64,000 nt of DNA from Prorocentrum cordatum (Eukaryota; Sar; Dinophyceae; Prorocentrales; Prorocentraceae). The notes under the pieces are model-generated. The model was not told the origin of the DNA, searched no databases, and was given only the letters and a program-made list of their open reading frames with translations. Every line of letters begins with the position of its first letter. The first letter of the stretch is position 1. The stretch spans positions 45,199-109,198 of the forward strand of contig CAUYUJ010000758.1 in the NCBI GenBank assembly GCA_963575745.1, in the 5' to 3' direction. Below are positions 51,935 through 62,206 of the stretch, piece after piece. Position numbers and translations under genes: made by a program.

Positions 51935-52520
51935 GCCTCTTGGATGTTCATTAGGATCTCATGAGAAGCCTCTCGGGGGCCTGCCCGAGGCAGTTTCGAT
52001 GCCTCGGGGAGCTGTTTGGAGGCCTCTTGGGGCCTCTTTTGAGCCTCTTGGGGGTCTCTTGGGGGTCTCTTGGGGCCTCTTGGGGCCCCTTGGGGGCCTC
52101 TTGGGGCCTCCTGGGGTGGGGCGGAAAGCTTGGATTTTCGGTTCGTGGTCCCCTTCTTGGGCCCCTCTTGGGCTGTCTTGAGGCGTGAGGCCCTCTTGGG
52201 CCGTCTTGGGTCCCTCTTGGGCCGTCTTGGGGCATTCTTAGGGCCTCTTCGGCCGTCTTGGGACGGTCTTGGGGGCTTCTTGGGTCGTTTTCGAGCGTCG
52301 GAAGCCCGAAAAAGCGAGACGAGAACTTGTAAAACATGTGAAAATCATAGATTTGGGCGTCTTGGGGCCGTCTTGGGAGGCCTCTTAGAAGCCTCTTTGG
52401 GCGTCTTGGGGGCATCTTGGGCCGTCTGGAGGCCAGCTTGGGCGTCTTGGGACGATGTTTCGACGACTCGGGGACCTCTTGGACCGTCTTGGAGGTCTCT
52501 TGGGACCCTTGTGGCCCGTT
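51935..52520 (+). repeat. TTGGGGCC array with internal boundary motif
   Basis: Units such as GGGGTCTCTTGGGGCC and GGGCCGTCTTGGG repeat densely. GCGTCGGAAGCCCGAAAAAG at about 52,286 interrupts the array and is followed by about 60 bp of AT-richer sequence before units resume. Confidence 0.85.
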
Positions 52521-52767
52521 TTGAGAACCTCGATGACCTCCCCGCAGAATTTCCCCAGCAAAGTACCCCCCTGGCCGGCCCGGATAGACCCCCAGCCGAC
52601 CCGGATAGATTCCCCCCTCCTCCAAATCGACCGGACCAGGCTCCCGTGGGAGGGGTGTGGGGCGAAGGGGGTATCTCACACGCCGATGAACCCCAATGGG
52701 TCGGCGGATTGTTCCCGCCGGGATTACCGACACCCTTTTTCGCATTGCAATGTACATATGATTGTGC

Positions 52768-53110
52768 CCCGCCGTCTATCCTAAGTATGAAGTCGTATCA
52801 TCCCAGCCAGGCCGGTATCGACCCCCAGGTATGTAAAACATACGATGCGCGCACACTAATTTATCACAAATCATAAGTGTTCAAGAGCCCTGTTGCACAA
52901 TAGTGAGACGAAGTGCACAGGCGCGCGTCGTCGCGCGCGCATGCTGAAATCCTTCCAAACCTTCGGTGTCGTAAGGATTTCAAAATCGAGTGTCCAAATA
53001 CACATATAAAAGAACACAGGGTTTCGCAACACGGACGTCAAAAAAAAACTTGGGCGCGCGTTCTTGCGCATTTGGTAGAAAATCATAGTTTATCTTCAGC
53101 AGTTTCATAA
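52768..53110 (+). repeat. Compound block copy Z (partial)
   Basis: TATCCTAAGTATGAAGTCGT, CATCCCAGCCAGGCCGGTAT, GACGAAGTGCACAGGCGCGC and CACAGGGTTTCGCAACACGG match the blocks at 53,378, 55,262 and 56,640 in order. Confidence 0.8.
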
Positions 53111-53377
53111 CATGCTACCAGACGGGCTTCGCGCGCAGTGCCGAGCGGTCAGCGCCACCGCGTTCGCGTCGGTCGCGCCAAACTAGCTGGCCGCTGCGCG
53201 CGTGCTTGGGTTGGCGCGGCCGCAGAGATGCACCAGCCAACGCCAAGCATGCATCGCAATCGCTACTGCATGGGTCTTGCCCTGCGGGTGGGTGGTGGGA
53301 TGTTTGCAAAACGATGTGTCAACTCGTTTGTTAATAAAAGAAAACAATAGCACCGCATACATTCTCCTTTCTAAAAT

Positions 53378-55261
53378 ATTAATAGATTCTACCCCCCTCC
53401 CCCCCCCCGGACTTATCGCTTCCCCCTGGGATAGTATGGTTTCATATATATATATATAAACATATATATATATATAGATTCTGCACACTCGTCCATCCTA
53501 AATATGCAATCGTACCATCCCAGCCAAACCGAGCTTCCCCCCTGAGATTCCCTTGTAAAAAACACTATGCGGTGACATTTGTTGCTCTAGCATAACACAG
53601 TGTCACGAATCGGGACGAAGTGCACACGCGCGCGTCGTCGCGCGCGCATGCCGAAATCCTTCAAGAACCTTCGGTGCCGGAATGATTTCGCAATCGAGTT
53701 CCAACAAAAAAACGTACAAAAACACAGGGTTTCGCAACACTGATTTGCTAAAAAAGCTTCCGCGAAAGCTCTTGCGAAATCTTAAGAAAACCATTGGTTT
53801 TTCAAGGTTTTCACAACATCCTATTAAACGGGCTTCGCGCGCGCACGTCGAAATCTGTCGGACGCCCTTGCGCGTGTGCCGTCGCGAGAATCCTTTGCAA
53901 AAATGGGACGAAGTGCACGGGCTTCGCGCGCGCACGTCGAAATCTGTCGGACGCCCTTGCGCGTGTGCCGTCGCGAGAATCCTTTGCAAAAATGGGACGA
54001 AGTGCAGGCGCGCGCGTCGTCGTGCGCGTATGCCGAAAACCTTCAAAACCCATCGGTTTCGGAAGGATTTCAAAATCGTGTGTCCAAAAAACCTACAAAA
54101 ACACACGGTTTCGCAACACGGATTTTCAACAAAAGCGTGCGCGCGCTCTTGCGTCGTCGTCGTCGTCGCCGTCCTCCCTCCTCCCGCGTCGTTGTCGTCG
54201 TCGTCGTCGCCTACGTCGTCCTCTGTCTTTCCTCGTGTTCGTCGTCGTCGCCCTCTTTGGCGTCGTGGTCGTTTCCGTCGTCGTTGTCGCCGTGGTCGTC
54301 CTTCCTCCTCCTCCCTCGTCGTCGTCGTCGTCCGTCGTCGGCGTCTCGTCGTCGTCCCTCCTATTTCGTCGCCGTCGTCGTCGTCGTCGTCGTTGTCGTC
54401 GTCGTCGTCGTCGTCTTCCCTCCTCCCTCGTCGTTGCCGTCGTCGGTGTCGCCGTCCTTCCTCCTTCTTCGTCGTTCGCGTCGTCGCCTTCCTCCCTCCT
54501 CCCTCGTCGTTGTCGTCGTTGTCGCCGTCGTCGTCCTCCCTCTTTCCTCGTCGTCTTCGTTGGCGACGTCGTCGTCGTTTTCGTCGGCGTCGGCGTCGTT
54601 GTCGTCTTCGTCGTCGTCGACGTCGGCGTCGGCGTCGTCGTCGTCGCGGCCGTCGTCGTCGTCGTCTTCGTCGTCGTCGGCGTCGTTGACGTCGTCGTCG
54701 TCGGTGTCGTCGTTATCGTCGTCGTCGGCGTCGTCATCGTCGTCGTTGTCATCGTCGTCGTCGTCGGCGTCGGTGTCGTCGTCGTCGTCGGTGTCGTCGT
54801 CGTCGTCGTTGTCGGCGTCGTCGAAGTCGTCTGAGACGTCGTCGGTGTCGTCGTAGTCGTTGTCGGCGGCGTCGTCATCGTCGTTGTCGCTGTCGTCGTC
54901 GGCGTCGCTGTTGTTGCCGAGTGCCATGTGGTACCCACCGTCACGGTCTTAAGAGATTTTGCAAACCAAGTTGCGGGTGGGTGGGTGGGATGTTTGCGCG
55001 AGCAGTGGAGTGGACAATTCACTGCGAAAAGAAATTAGTTACACACATAGATTGCGCCACGCTGAAGTAGCATTGCATGCTTTGTACAACATGTGTTGCA
55101 CCACATGTTTGCGCAACCTGTATTGCGCCATGCATAATTCACTACACATAGCTACCCGTTACACATAGCTCCACGTGGGTTGCACAACCGACGTTGCATC
55201 ACGTAGATGTCATCACGTCGGCTACACCGCATATAGTGCGCACCACATAGATTTTCCCTCC
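53378..55261 (+). repeat. Compound block copy A with GTC array
   Basis: Order: GATTCTACCCCCCTCCCC, a (TA)n segment, GTCCATCCTAAATATG, GACGAAGTGCACACGCGC, CACAGGGTTTCGCAACAC, a second diverged GACGAAGTGCA subunit, then 780 bp of GTC triplets (54,145-54,925), then GGGTGGGTGGGATGTTTGCG and CACATAGATTGCGCCAC-type repeats. Long frames in the GTC part are Thr, Asp, Val or Arg runs and are not genes. Confidence 0.85.
53829..54006 (+). repeat. Perfect 89-bp tandem duplication
   Basis: 53,829-53,917 and 53,918-54,006 are identical, from CGGGCTTCGCGCGCGCACGT to TGGGACGAAGTGCA. Only one copy is present at the equivalent place in block B. Confidence 0.95.
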
Positions 55262-56639
55262 TGAAAGACTAATAGATTCTACCCCCCTCCCCCCCCGGAC
55301 TAATCGCCTCCCCCTGGGATAGTATGATTTCATACATATTCTGCACACTCGTCCATCCTAAATATGAAATCGTACCATCCCAGCCAAACCAGGCTCCCCC
55401 CCCGGAGGTTCCCTTGTAAAAAACACTATGCGGTGACATGTGTTGCTCTAGCATAACACATTGTCACGAATCCCTTGCAAAAAGCTGGACGAAGTGCACA
55501 CGCGCGCGTCGTCGCGCGCGCATGCCGAAATCCTTCAAGAACCTTCGGTGCCGGAAAGATTTCGCAATCGAGCTCCAAAAAAAAACATACAAAAACACAG
55601 GGTTTCGCAACACTGATTTGCTAAAAAAGCTTCCGCGAAAGCTCTTGCGAAATCTTAAGAAAACCATCGGTTTTTCAAGGTTTTCACAACATCCTATTAA
55701 ACAGGCTTCGCGCGCGCGCATGTCGAAATCTGTCGGACGCCCTTGCGCGTGTGCCGTCGCGAGAATCCTCTGCAAAAAATGAGACGAAGTGCAGACGCGC
55801 GCGTCGTCGCGCGCGTATGCCGAAAACCTTCAAAACCCATCGGTTTCGGAAGGATTTCAAAATCGTGTGTCTAAAAAAACATACAAAAACCCAAGGTTTC
55901 GCAACACGGATTTTCAACAAAACCGTGCGCGCGCGCTCTTGCGTCGTCGTCGTCGTCGCCGTCCTCCCTACTCCCGCGTCGTCGTTGTCGTCGCCTACGT
56001 CGTCCTCTGTCTTTCCTCGTGTTCGTCGTCGTCGTCCTCTTTGGCGTCGTGGTCGTTTCCGTCGTCGCTGTCGCCGTGGTCGTCCTTCCTCCTCCTCCCT
56101 CGTCGTCGTCGTCGTCCGTCGTCGGCGTCTCGTCGTCGTCCCTCCTATTTCGTCGCCGTCGTCGTCGTCGTCGTTGTCGTCGTCGTCTTCCCTCCTCCCT
56201 CATCGTTGTCGTCGTCGGCGTCGCCGTCCTTCCTCCTTCTTCGTCGTTCGCGTCGTCGCCGTCCTCCCTCCTCCCTCGTCGTTGTCGTCGTTGTCGTCGT
56301 TGTTGCCGTCGTCGTCTTTCCTCATCCCTCGTCGTCGTCTTCGTTGGCGTCGTCGTCTTCGTCGTCGTCGGCGTCAGCGACGGTGCCGTCGTCGAAGTCC
56401 TCGGAGACGTCGTCGGTGTCGTCGTCGTCGTTGTCGTCGGTGTCGTCGTAGTCGGTCTGATGGGTGGGTGGGATGTTGCGCGAGCAGTGGAGATGACGAC
56501 TTCAAGTTCAGCAGAGTGGATTGCACAACATAGATTGAACCACGTAAGTTGCACCACATAGATTGCGCAACGTTGATTGGTCAACATAGATTGAACAACA
56601 TAGAATGCACAGCACACTTTGTACCACATAGATTCGCCT
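55262..56639 (+). repeat. Compound block copy B with shorter GTC array
   Basis: Same order as copy A, with the GTC part 55,940-56,455. The first half of that array matches copy A including TCGTGTTCGTCGTCGTC and TTTCGTCGCCGTCGTC landmarks. It ends GGGTGGGTGGGATGTTGCGC and CACCACATAGATTGCGCAAC repeats. Confidence 0.85.
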
Positions 56640-57050
56640 TTCTAAAAAGAGAATAGACTCTAACACCCCCCCGGACTTAACGCTTCCCCCTGGGATAGTA
56701 TAATTTCACATATATATATATATTCTCTGCACAGCCGTCCATCCTAAATATGAAATCGCATCATCCCAGCCAAACCGGTATCCCCCCCCGGAGGTTCCTT
56801 TGTAAAAAACAGTATGCGGTGACATTTGTTGTTCTAACATGACACTGTTTCACGAATCCCTTGCAAAACATGGGACGAAGTGCACACGCGCGCGTCGTCG
56901 CGCGCGCATGCCGAAATCCTTCAAAAACCTTCGGTGCCAGAAGGATTTAGGGATGTTTGCAAGAGCGTGGGATGTGTCAACTCGTTTGTTAAAATCAATT
57001 GCACCGCATATATTGCGCCACATGTATTGCACAAGACTTCTTGCTAGAAG
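56640..57050 (+). repeat. Compound block copy C (truncated)
   Basis: It contains the TAGACTCTAACACCCCC, TCCATCCTAAATATGAAATC and GACGAAGTGCACACGCGC parts, then jumps to GGGATGTTTGCAAGAGCG and GTGTCAACTCGTTTGTTAAA, also seen at 53,300. The second subunit and GTC array are missing. Confidence 0.8.
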
Positions 57051-57056
57051 CACACT

Positions 57057-57320
57057 GTCTGCGGCCCACGTTCGATAACACGTATAAGGAAAGCCATGGA
57101 GGAGGAGGAGGAGGAGGAGAAGGAGGAGGATGAGCGAGGGAGAAAGAGGAAGATGATAATTGGGGAGGGGAGAGGAGCGATGAGGGGGAGAGGATCAGTG
57201 GGTGGGATGAGGAAGGGCAGCGGAGCCTTGGGGGAGAGGAGCAGTGGGGGCGAGTGAGGGGAGCAGCGGGGACGAAGGAGGGGCGAGTCGGGTCGGGAGG
57301 AGAAGAAGGAGGAATTCGGC
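57057..57320. repeat. GGA microsatellite and purine-rich sequence
   Basis: GGAGGAGGAGGAGG triplets at 57,097-57,130, then GGGGAGAGGAGC-type sequence. Confidence 0.8.
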
Positions 57321-58354
57321 AGCGCCCGACGTTGCCCGCTCTGAGCGACGCCATTATCCCAGGTGCTCGCGATGTTCGTCATCCTGGTCATCGCCATCTT
57401 CGCCACAGAATGGGGCCGGCCAGGGGGGGATTGGGTAGTCTTGTGGCGAAACTGTATCTAATGGCCATCGGCTCACCGGGTTTTGGGTCAGAGGCTTCGG
57501 ATGGTTCTCGCAATTCCGTGGCACGAGTTTTGGGTCAGAGGACGCGAGCGGTACCGAAGTGGTATCCATTGAATCAGATCGATCCTATCAGGTGTGGATC
57601 CTTGGGGCCTGAAATGCGGGCCAGAAGCAATATGCCTGAGGTGGTACCCGAATGCGCCACCTGAGGGATATCGAAAAAAAGGAGAGGAGGAGGAAGAGAA
57701 GGCCGAAGAGGAGGCGCACTGGCAGAGTGGGGAGGATTGAGGAGTCTCAGCCCACTAGCGGAGCGCACCCCACCTAATGGGATCGAAGCAGCCGGAACTC
57801 TTTGGTTTGATGCCAGTTGGCGAAGCGCCACTTTACTCATGGGAGCGAGGCGATCCTAACCCCTCGGTTCGAGGCCATTTTGTGGAGCGCCGCTCCGCAC
57901 AAGTGGACGCGACAACGCCTGGGAGCTTGGGGATCCGAGCCATCAGATAATATTCAAGATTGAGGACAGGGATAGAGCAACGGCTTGGAGGACACGCCCA
58001 CTCCGTGCCCAAGGGCACGCTGGCGGCTCTTTTGTTTTGAACGAGGTATCAAGCAGTGCAGGTGTTCACGATTATCGCAAGGAGTTTGAGAATATGGTAC
58101 CTTTTATCGCTGCTCGCTGTGTCTCCCAAAAGCAGGTCTCCTCAGCTTTTTGTTCGAAGACTCGCCCGTGTTCTGGAGAGGGAGAGGGATACCATCATTA
58201 CAAGGGTGACGGATCATCATTATCTTTCTGAGTATTACGGCGAAAAGTTATCAATCCAAGTCGACCCAATGATTCATTGTTATTTTATCGCTTCGCTCAT
58301 TCCGCCGGCCCATACAGTCTCATGTCTGCCGTTTGCCCGAGGGCCTGGTGTCAA
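57321..58354. other. No gene; short tandem repeat inside
   Basis: GGAGCGC or GAAGCGCC followed by a GGCCATTT/GATGCCAG end marks three units of about 62 bp at 57,758-57,945. GTTTTGGGTCAGAGG is duplicated at 57,478 and 57,530. No coding motif was found. Confidence 0.5.
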
Positions 58355-58960
58355 TGCGGCGCTTTGGGGGTTCCTGGGGCCGCTTGGGGGACTCCTGGGG
58401 CGCTCGGGGGGGCATTTGGGGGGCCTCCTGGGGCCGCTTGGGGGACTCTTGGGGGCCTCCTGAGGGCCCCGTGGGGGCCTCTTGGGGCCTCTTAGGGGCC
58501 TCGTAGGGGCTTCTTAGGGCCGAGGGCTCGAAATGTTGTTTCGTGTTCCCTCTCTGGGGCCCCTTTGGGGGCGTTCTTGGGGCCCTCTTGGACCGTTTTG
58601 GAGGCTTCTTGGGCCGTCTTCGAGCCCTCTTGGGCCATCTTGGGGCCCTCTTGGGTGCCTCTTGGGCCCTCTTGGGGCGATCTTGGGGGCCTCTTGGGCC
58701 GTCTTGGGGCGTCGGGAAGCCGAAAAGGTGGAAGCTCCAAAATCTCTCAAAAACCTATGGAAAAACAATGATTTTTGCCTCCGGGGGCCCTATTGGGAGT
58801 GCTCTTGGAGGCCTCTTGGGGCGTCTGGGGGCTATCTTGGGCGTCTTGGAGCGATCTTGTGGCATGTCGGACCCCTCGTGTACCATCTTGGGGGCCTCTT
58901 GGGGGCCTCTTGGCCTTTCTTGGGGCTCTCGGGGACGTCTCGGAGCCCTGTTGGTGCGCT
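58355..58960 (+). repeat. TTGGGGCC array with internal boundary motif
   Basis: GGGGGCCTCTTGGGGCCTCT-type units dominate. GGCGTCGGGAAGCCGAAAAG at about 58,694 interrupts the array, followed by AAACAATGATTTTTGCC and then more units. Confidence 0.9.
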
Positions 58961-58974
58961 CATGGAGCGCTCGG

Positions 58975-59055
58975 GGGGACCCGGCCGGGACCCGGCCGGG
59001 ACCCGGCCGGGACCCGGCCGGGACCCGGCCGGGGACCGGCCGGGACCTGGTCGGG
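58975..59055. repeat. 12-bp GACCCGGCCGGG tandem repeat
   Basis: Five exact units and one or two degraded ones. Each unit contains the palindrome CCCGGCCGGG. Confidence 0.95.
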
Positions 59056-59500
59056 GTACTTTTCGTCCGGGGACCCCCAGGGGCCGCCCCGCGCGCGCGA
59101 ACTAGAAAATTGTTAACCAGTTACCGGAGATCTTAGCACGCCTCTGGCCCGTTGGGCCGGCGAATTTGCAGGGTCACCGTATTCGTGCACGCATTGCATG
59201 TCCGAGCGAAGGCCACATTCGAAGTAGATTCGTTCATCTCACGGGCCCTTGGAAGCCCATCGCTCTGATGTTGAGGCGGACTCGTGTGTCTTGCGCGAGG
59301 TTTAGAAGCCAAGCGGTATCGCCAGAATTCAGTTCGTCAGAGTGCAGCTGCGCAGGGCTCAGTAGTCTGGACATCCTCTGGTGAACGAGCCCCAGCATGT
59401 AAATGTAGTGTTAGACAGTCGGACGGCCCCGTTATTAGGACTGCCCATCAACCCCTCGCTCCGCCCCCCCCTCTCGTACAGCGGAAACCTATGCCGAGAA
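59056..59500. other. No gene recognised
   Basis: It begins with GGGACCCCCAGGGGCCGC then GCGCGCGCGAACTA, also seen at 48,158-48,186 (CCCAGGGGCCGCGACGCGCG), a small shared fragment. The rest is unassigned. Confidence 0.5.
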
Positions 59501-59655
59501 ACACCCTCCTTGCCTCCAGGGTGCCTTGGGTTTCCTGGGTTTCGATGGTTTTGCTATGGAGAGCGTGATGTTCCCGCACCAAAAATCAGTGGACGTCGTG
59601 GGGTCTCAGGGCTAGGCTTCTTGTGAAAGGTTTCTTGTGGTCGAGCTCCTACTGT
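59501..59655 (+). repeat. Dispersed repeat family C, copy 3
   Basis: ACACCCTCCTTGCCTCCAGG through TCGAGCTCCTACTGT matches copy 1 nearly along its full length. Confidence 0.85.
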
Positions 59656-59789
59656 ACTTCATGTTCGTCCTCCTCATTCCGTGTCGGCGATCTCCCCTTG
59701 TTTCTCATTCAGAAGGGGGAGAGATATCCCTCCCGTGGCATGCATGCGACGAGGAGGCAGAAGGAACAGGTCTGCAAAGAGGAGGAGTA

Positions 59790-60000
59790 ACATGAGGAGA
59801 TAGAGAAGATGGAGGATGAAGAGGGAGGAGGAAGAAGAGGAAGAGGAGGAGTAGCAGGAGGTGGAGGAGCAGGAATAAGGGCGACGGATGAGGAGGGGTC
59901 AAGAGGCATGAGGATGAGATGAGATGAGGAGGAGGAGGAGGAGGAGGAGGAGGGGACGGAGGAGGAGGAGGAGGGGTAACGATTCGAAGCAGAGGTTGCA
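59790..60000. repeat. GGA-rich tract
   Basis: GGAGGAAGAAGAGGAAGAGG-type sequence and GGA triplets at 59,927-59,980. Confidence 0.85.
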
Positions 60001-60164
60001 GGAGGCCAAGCAGGAGCCGTGCCCGCCACCCGGCTGGAACCAGCGCAGTCGTTCGCTGCCGCGGGATGCGGGCAGGAGGCGTGTTCTTCTCCGTAGCCGC
60101 CGTCTACGCCGTGTCTTGGTGCCCTTGCGGCCCCGCCGAGCGAGCGGGGGCACTTGCTTGAAGT

Positions 60165-60870
60165 GCCAAATTGTTGACGCTTCGCGTATCCCCACCAGCC
60201 CATCCAGAAACGATGCCCAGGGGAGTTGAGGTGATCAGGGAAGTCGGGGAGCATGCAGAATAGCAAAGGGCGGGGGAAGCTGTCACGTACCCCAAGAGGG
60301 GGAGGATGGAGAAGGAATCCTCGTCGGAGGGGGAGGGAGGAGGAGGAGGGGGAGGAGGAGGAGGAGGAGGAGGAGGAGAATGAGGAGGAGGATGTGGAGT
60401 AGGGAGAGGACGAGGAGGACGAGAAGGAGGAGAAGGAGCAGAGGGAGGAGAAGGAGGACAAGGAGGAGAAGGAGGAGGAGGAAGAGGGGGATGAGAAATT
60501 GAAGAGGACGGCGAACCGAAGAGCCAGAAGCGTCTTAAATGCATTTCGGAGACCTTCTTGAGGCTTCTTGAGGGTCTCTTGGGAGCCTCTTGGAGGCCTC
60601 TTGGGCGCCTCTTGGGGCCGTCTGGGCGCCTCTTGGGGCGCTCTTGGGGCGCTCTGGCATCGGAAGCGAAACGGGGAGAAAGCAAACAACAGTGATTTTC
60701 CTAAGGTTTTGGGACGATGTTGGCCTCCTTGGGGAGCTCTTTGGCCACTTGGAGCCGTGTTGGGGCCGTCTTTGGGCCTCTTGGAACCATCTTAGGAGCC
60801 ATCTCGAGCGATCTTGCGCTATCTTGAGCCATCTTGGAGCTCATCTTGGGCTCTCTGACGTGCTCTTGAA
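60165..60870. repeat. Composite module copy 3: core, GGA tract, TTGGGGCC array
   Basis: Core: TTGACGCTTCGCGTATCCCC then ACCAGCCCATCCAGAAACGA (60,172-60,212), continuing CAGGGGAGTTGAGGTGATCA and ACCCCAAGAGGGGGAGGATG. GGA tract 60,310-60,500. Array 60,535-60,870 with GGCATCGGAAGCGAAACGGG near 60,657. It is the clearest of the three modules. Confidence 0.85.
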
Positions 60871-60904
60871 GCCATCTTGGGGCCAAAAGAGCCGTCCGAC
60901 CGCT

Positions 60905-61122
60905 CGCGAAACCCTCCGTCCAGGTTCAGGGGAGGGGGTAGGGGGAGGGGTAAACCCCTCCACAAGGGGGAAGAGGGAGGGGTGGAAGAGGATCTGCTCT
61001 AGAACACCTACGCCCAGAGGGCTGGTGGGATTTTGCCTCCTCCCCCCTCCTCCTCCTCCTCCTCCTCCTCCTCCTCCTCCTCCTCCTCCTCCTCCTCCTC
61101 CTCCTCCTCCTCCTCCTCCTCA
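60905..61122 (+). repeat. Dispersed repeat family M, copy 2, with (CTC)n
   Basis: CTCCGTCCAGGTTCAGGGGA, GGGTAAACCCCTCCACAAGG and GGGCTGGTGGGATTTTGCC match 22,206-22,335. CTC triplets follow at 61,045-61,120. Confidence 0.85.
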
Positions 61123-61338
61123 TCCCTTTTCCTCTGCCTTCCTGAAGGTCGGGTATTTTCTTATTGCAGCGGAGGGAAGGACGGGGAGGTTTCCCGCCCT
61201 CGCCGAGGGCGTTCCAGGGGGGCCCAGATCGTCCCGACCAGCCGCCGGAAACCCCCGAGTGACGCCAGAACCGAGCGACCTTTCGCAGGGGTGGCCCTCT
61301 GGAGGGAGGATCGATCAATTCTCGGAGGTCCGGGTGGA

Positions 61339-61512
61339 TACAGTCAACCCGCATAGTAAGAACGGGCAACCTTCCCAAGGATACCCTTGCATCCTTGCCT
61401 CCTCGGCGCGTCCCTGGCCACTTCGCCACCGGCGCATCCCCGCTCGAAAACTTCGAGATTGGTTTCCAACGCCCTTGCAGCCTTTATCGAGCATCCTTAC
61501 TGCACAAGTTGC
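61339..61512. mobile_element. MITE family J, copy 2 (right end decayed)
   Basis: TACAGTCAACCCGCATAGTA, AAGGATACCCTTGCATCC and CCAACGCCCTTGCAGCC match 47,883-48,056. The right terminus is only partly recognisable (CATCCTTACTGCACAAGTTG). Confidence 0.7.
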
Positions 61513-62206
61513 CTCCCCTGGCGGCGCCTCCCGCGCCGCTTCCGGCGCGCTCCCCGCGCCAGGGCGGGGCGCCTAGCGCCGACCCAGGGAATCCGCGCAG
61601 AGGCGCCGATTTTAAGGGTAGCTTTTTGGGAGATGTTATAGATAATGGGGAGTATAGCCTGCGCGTCGCTGTCTTATGGCTCAAGGCACGCGCGCCCTAT
61701 TTGCCCGGATACCGGACTTGGTATTCGCTAGGCGCTGGAAAGATCATTACATCGATATTGTCCTATCTTACTCATCCACACCCGAGATCGTATTCCTTCG
61801 ACATGGAATTGGACGCAATATGACCTACCAGAGTCATTTCAGACTTGGTAGCGGAGCTGGCCGCACTCTCGTGTAGTCAGCCCTTGTTCTTCTTATCCTC
61901 ACGCTACCCGGCACGATCTTCGTGACCAATCTCTACACTGCGCCACCACCCCACCGACATCTGCGAGGATCAATTCAAAAGCCAGAAGCAACACGAGAGT
62001 ACGACGTCTTGACAATAACATTGGTACCATACACGCTTCATCACTACGCTACTACCAACCGCTCGGCAACGAACCAAAAGCGCAGTACTTGAAGCGTAGG
62101 CGGGGAGACCCGCAAGAGAAAACGCCTCGTAGACTTGAAAAGGCGCTACTTGCTCTGCCCCAGCGCGGCCTCGCGCCCGATAACCATCCATACCTCCACA
62201 GCTTAG
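61513..62206. other. 5' region of the Copia-like element, no LTR recognised
   Basis: Open frames are short. A long terminal repeat would be expected somewhere here, but its ends cannot be defined without the downstream LTR, which is outside the window. No primer-binding site was convincing. Confidence 0.4.

Noticed and set aside
53445-53480. TA-rich tract as a promoter TATA box
   Set aside because: It is a (TA)n microsatellite inside a repeated block, and dinoflagellate promoters generally lack a classical TATA box.
54126-55022. Minus-strand Thr/Pro-rich and Asp-rich frames in the GTC arrays
   Set aside because: All frames of a GTC repeat are open; composition is explained by the array.
58533-59136. 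Frames rich in GLLGASWGPLG repeats in TTGGGGCC arrays
   Set aside because: The 12-bp array unit is four codons, so open frames arise automatically; the same happens in every array.
60090-60105. TCCGTAGCCGCC as a spliced-leader relic
   Set aside because: Only the first nine bases match; the diagnostic TTTTGGCTCAAG half is absent.
62020-62040. TTGGTACCATACACG as a Copia primer-binding site
   Set aside because: It matches the usual initiator-tRNA half-site only at the first few bases, and no LTR end is visible beside it.
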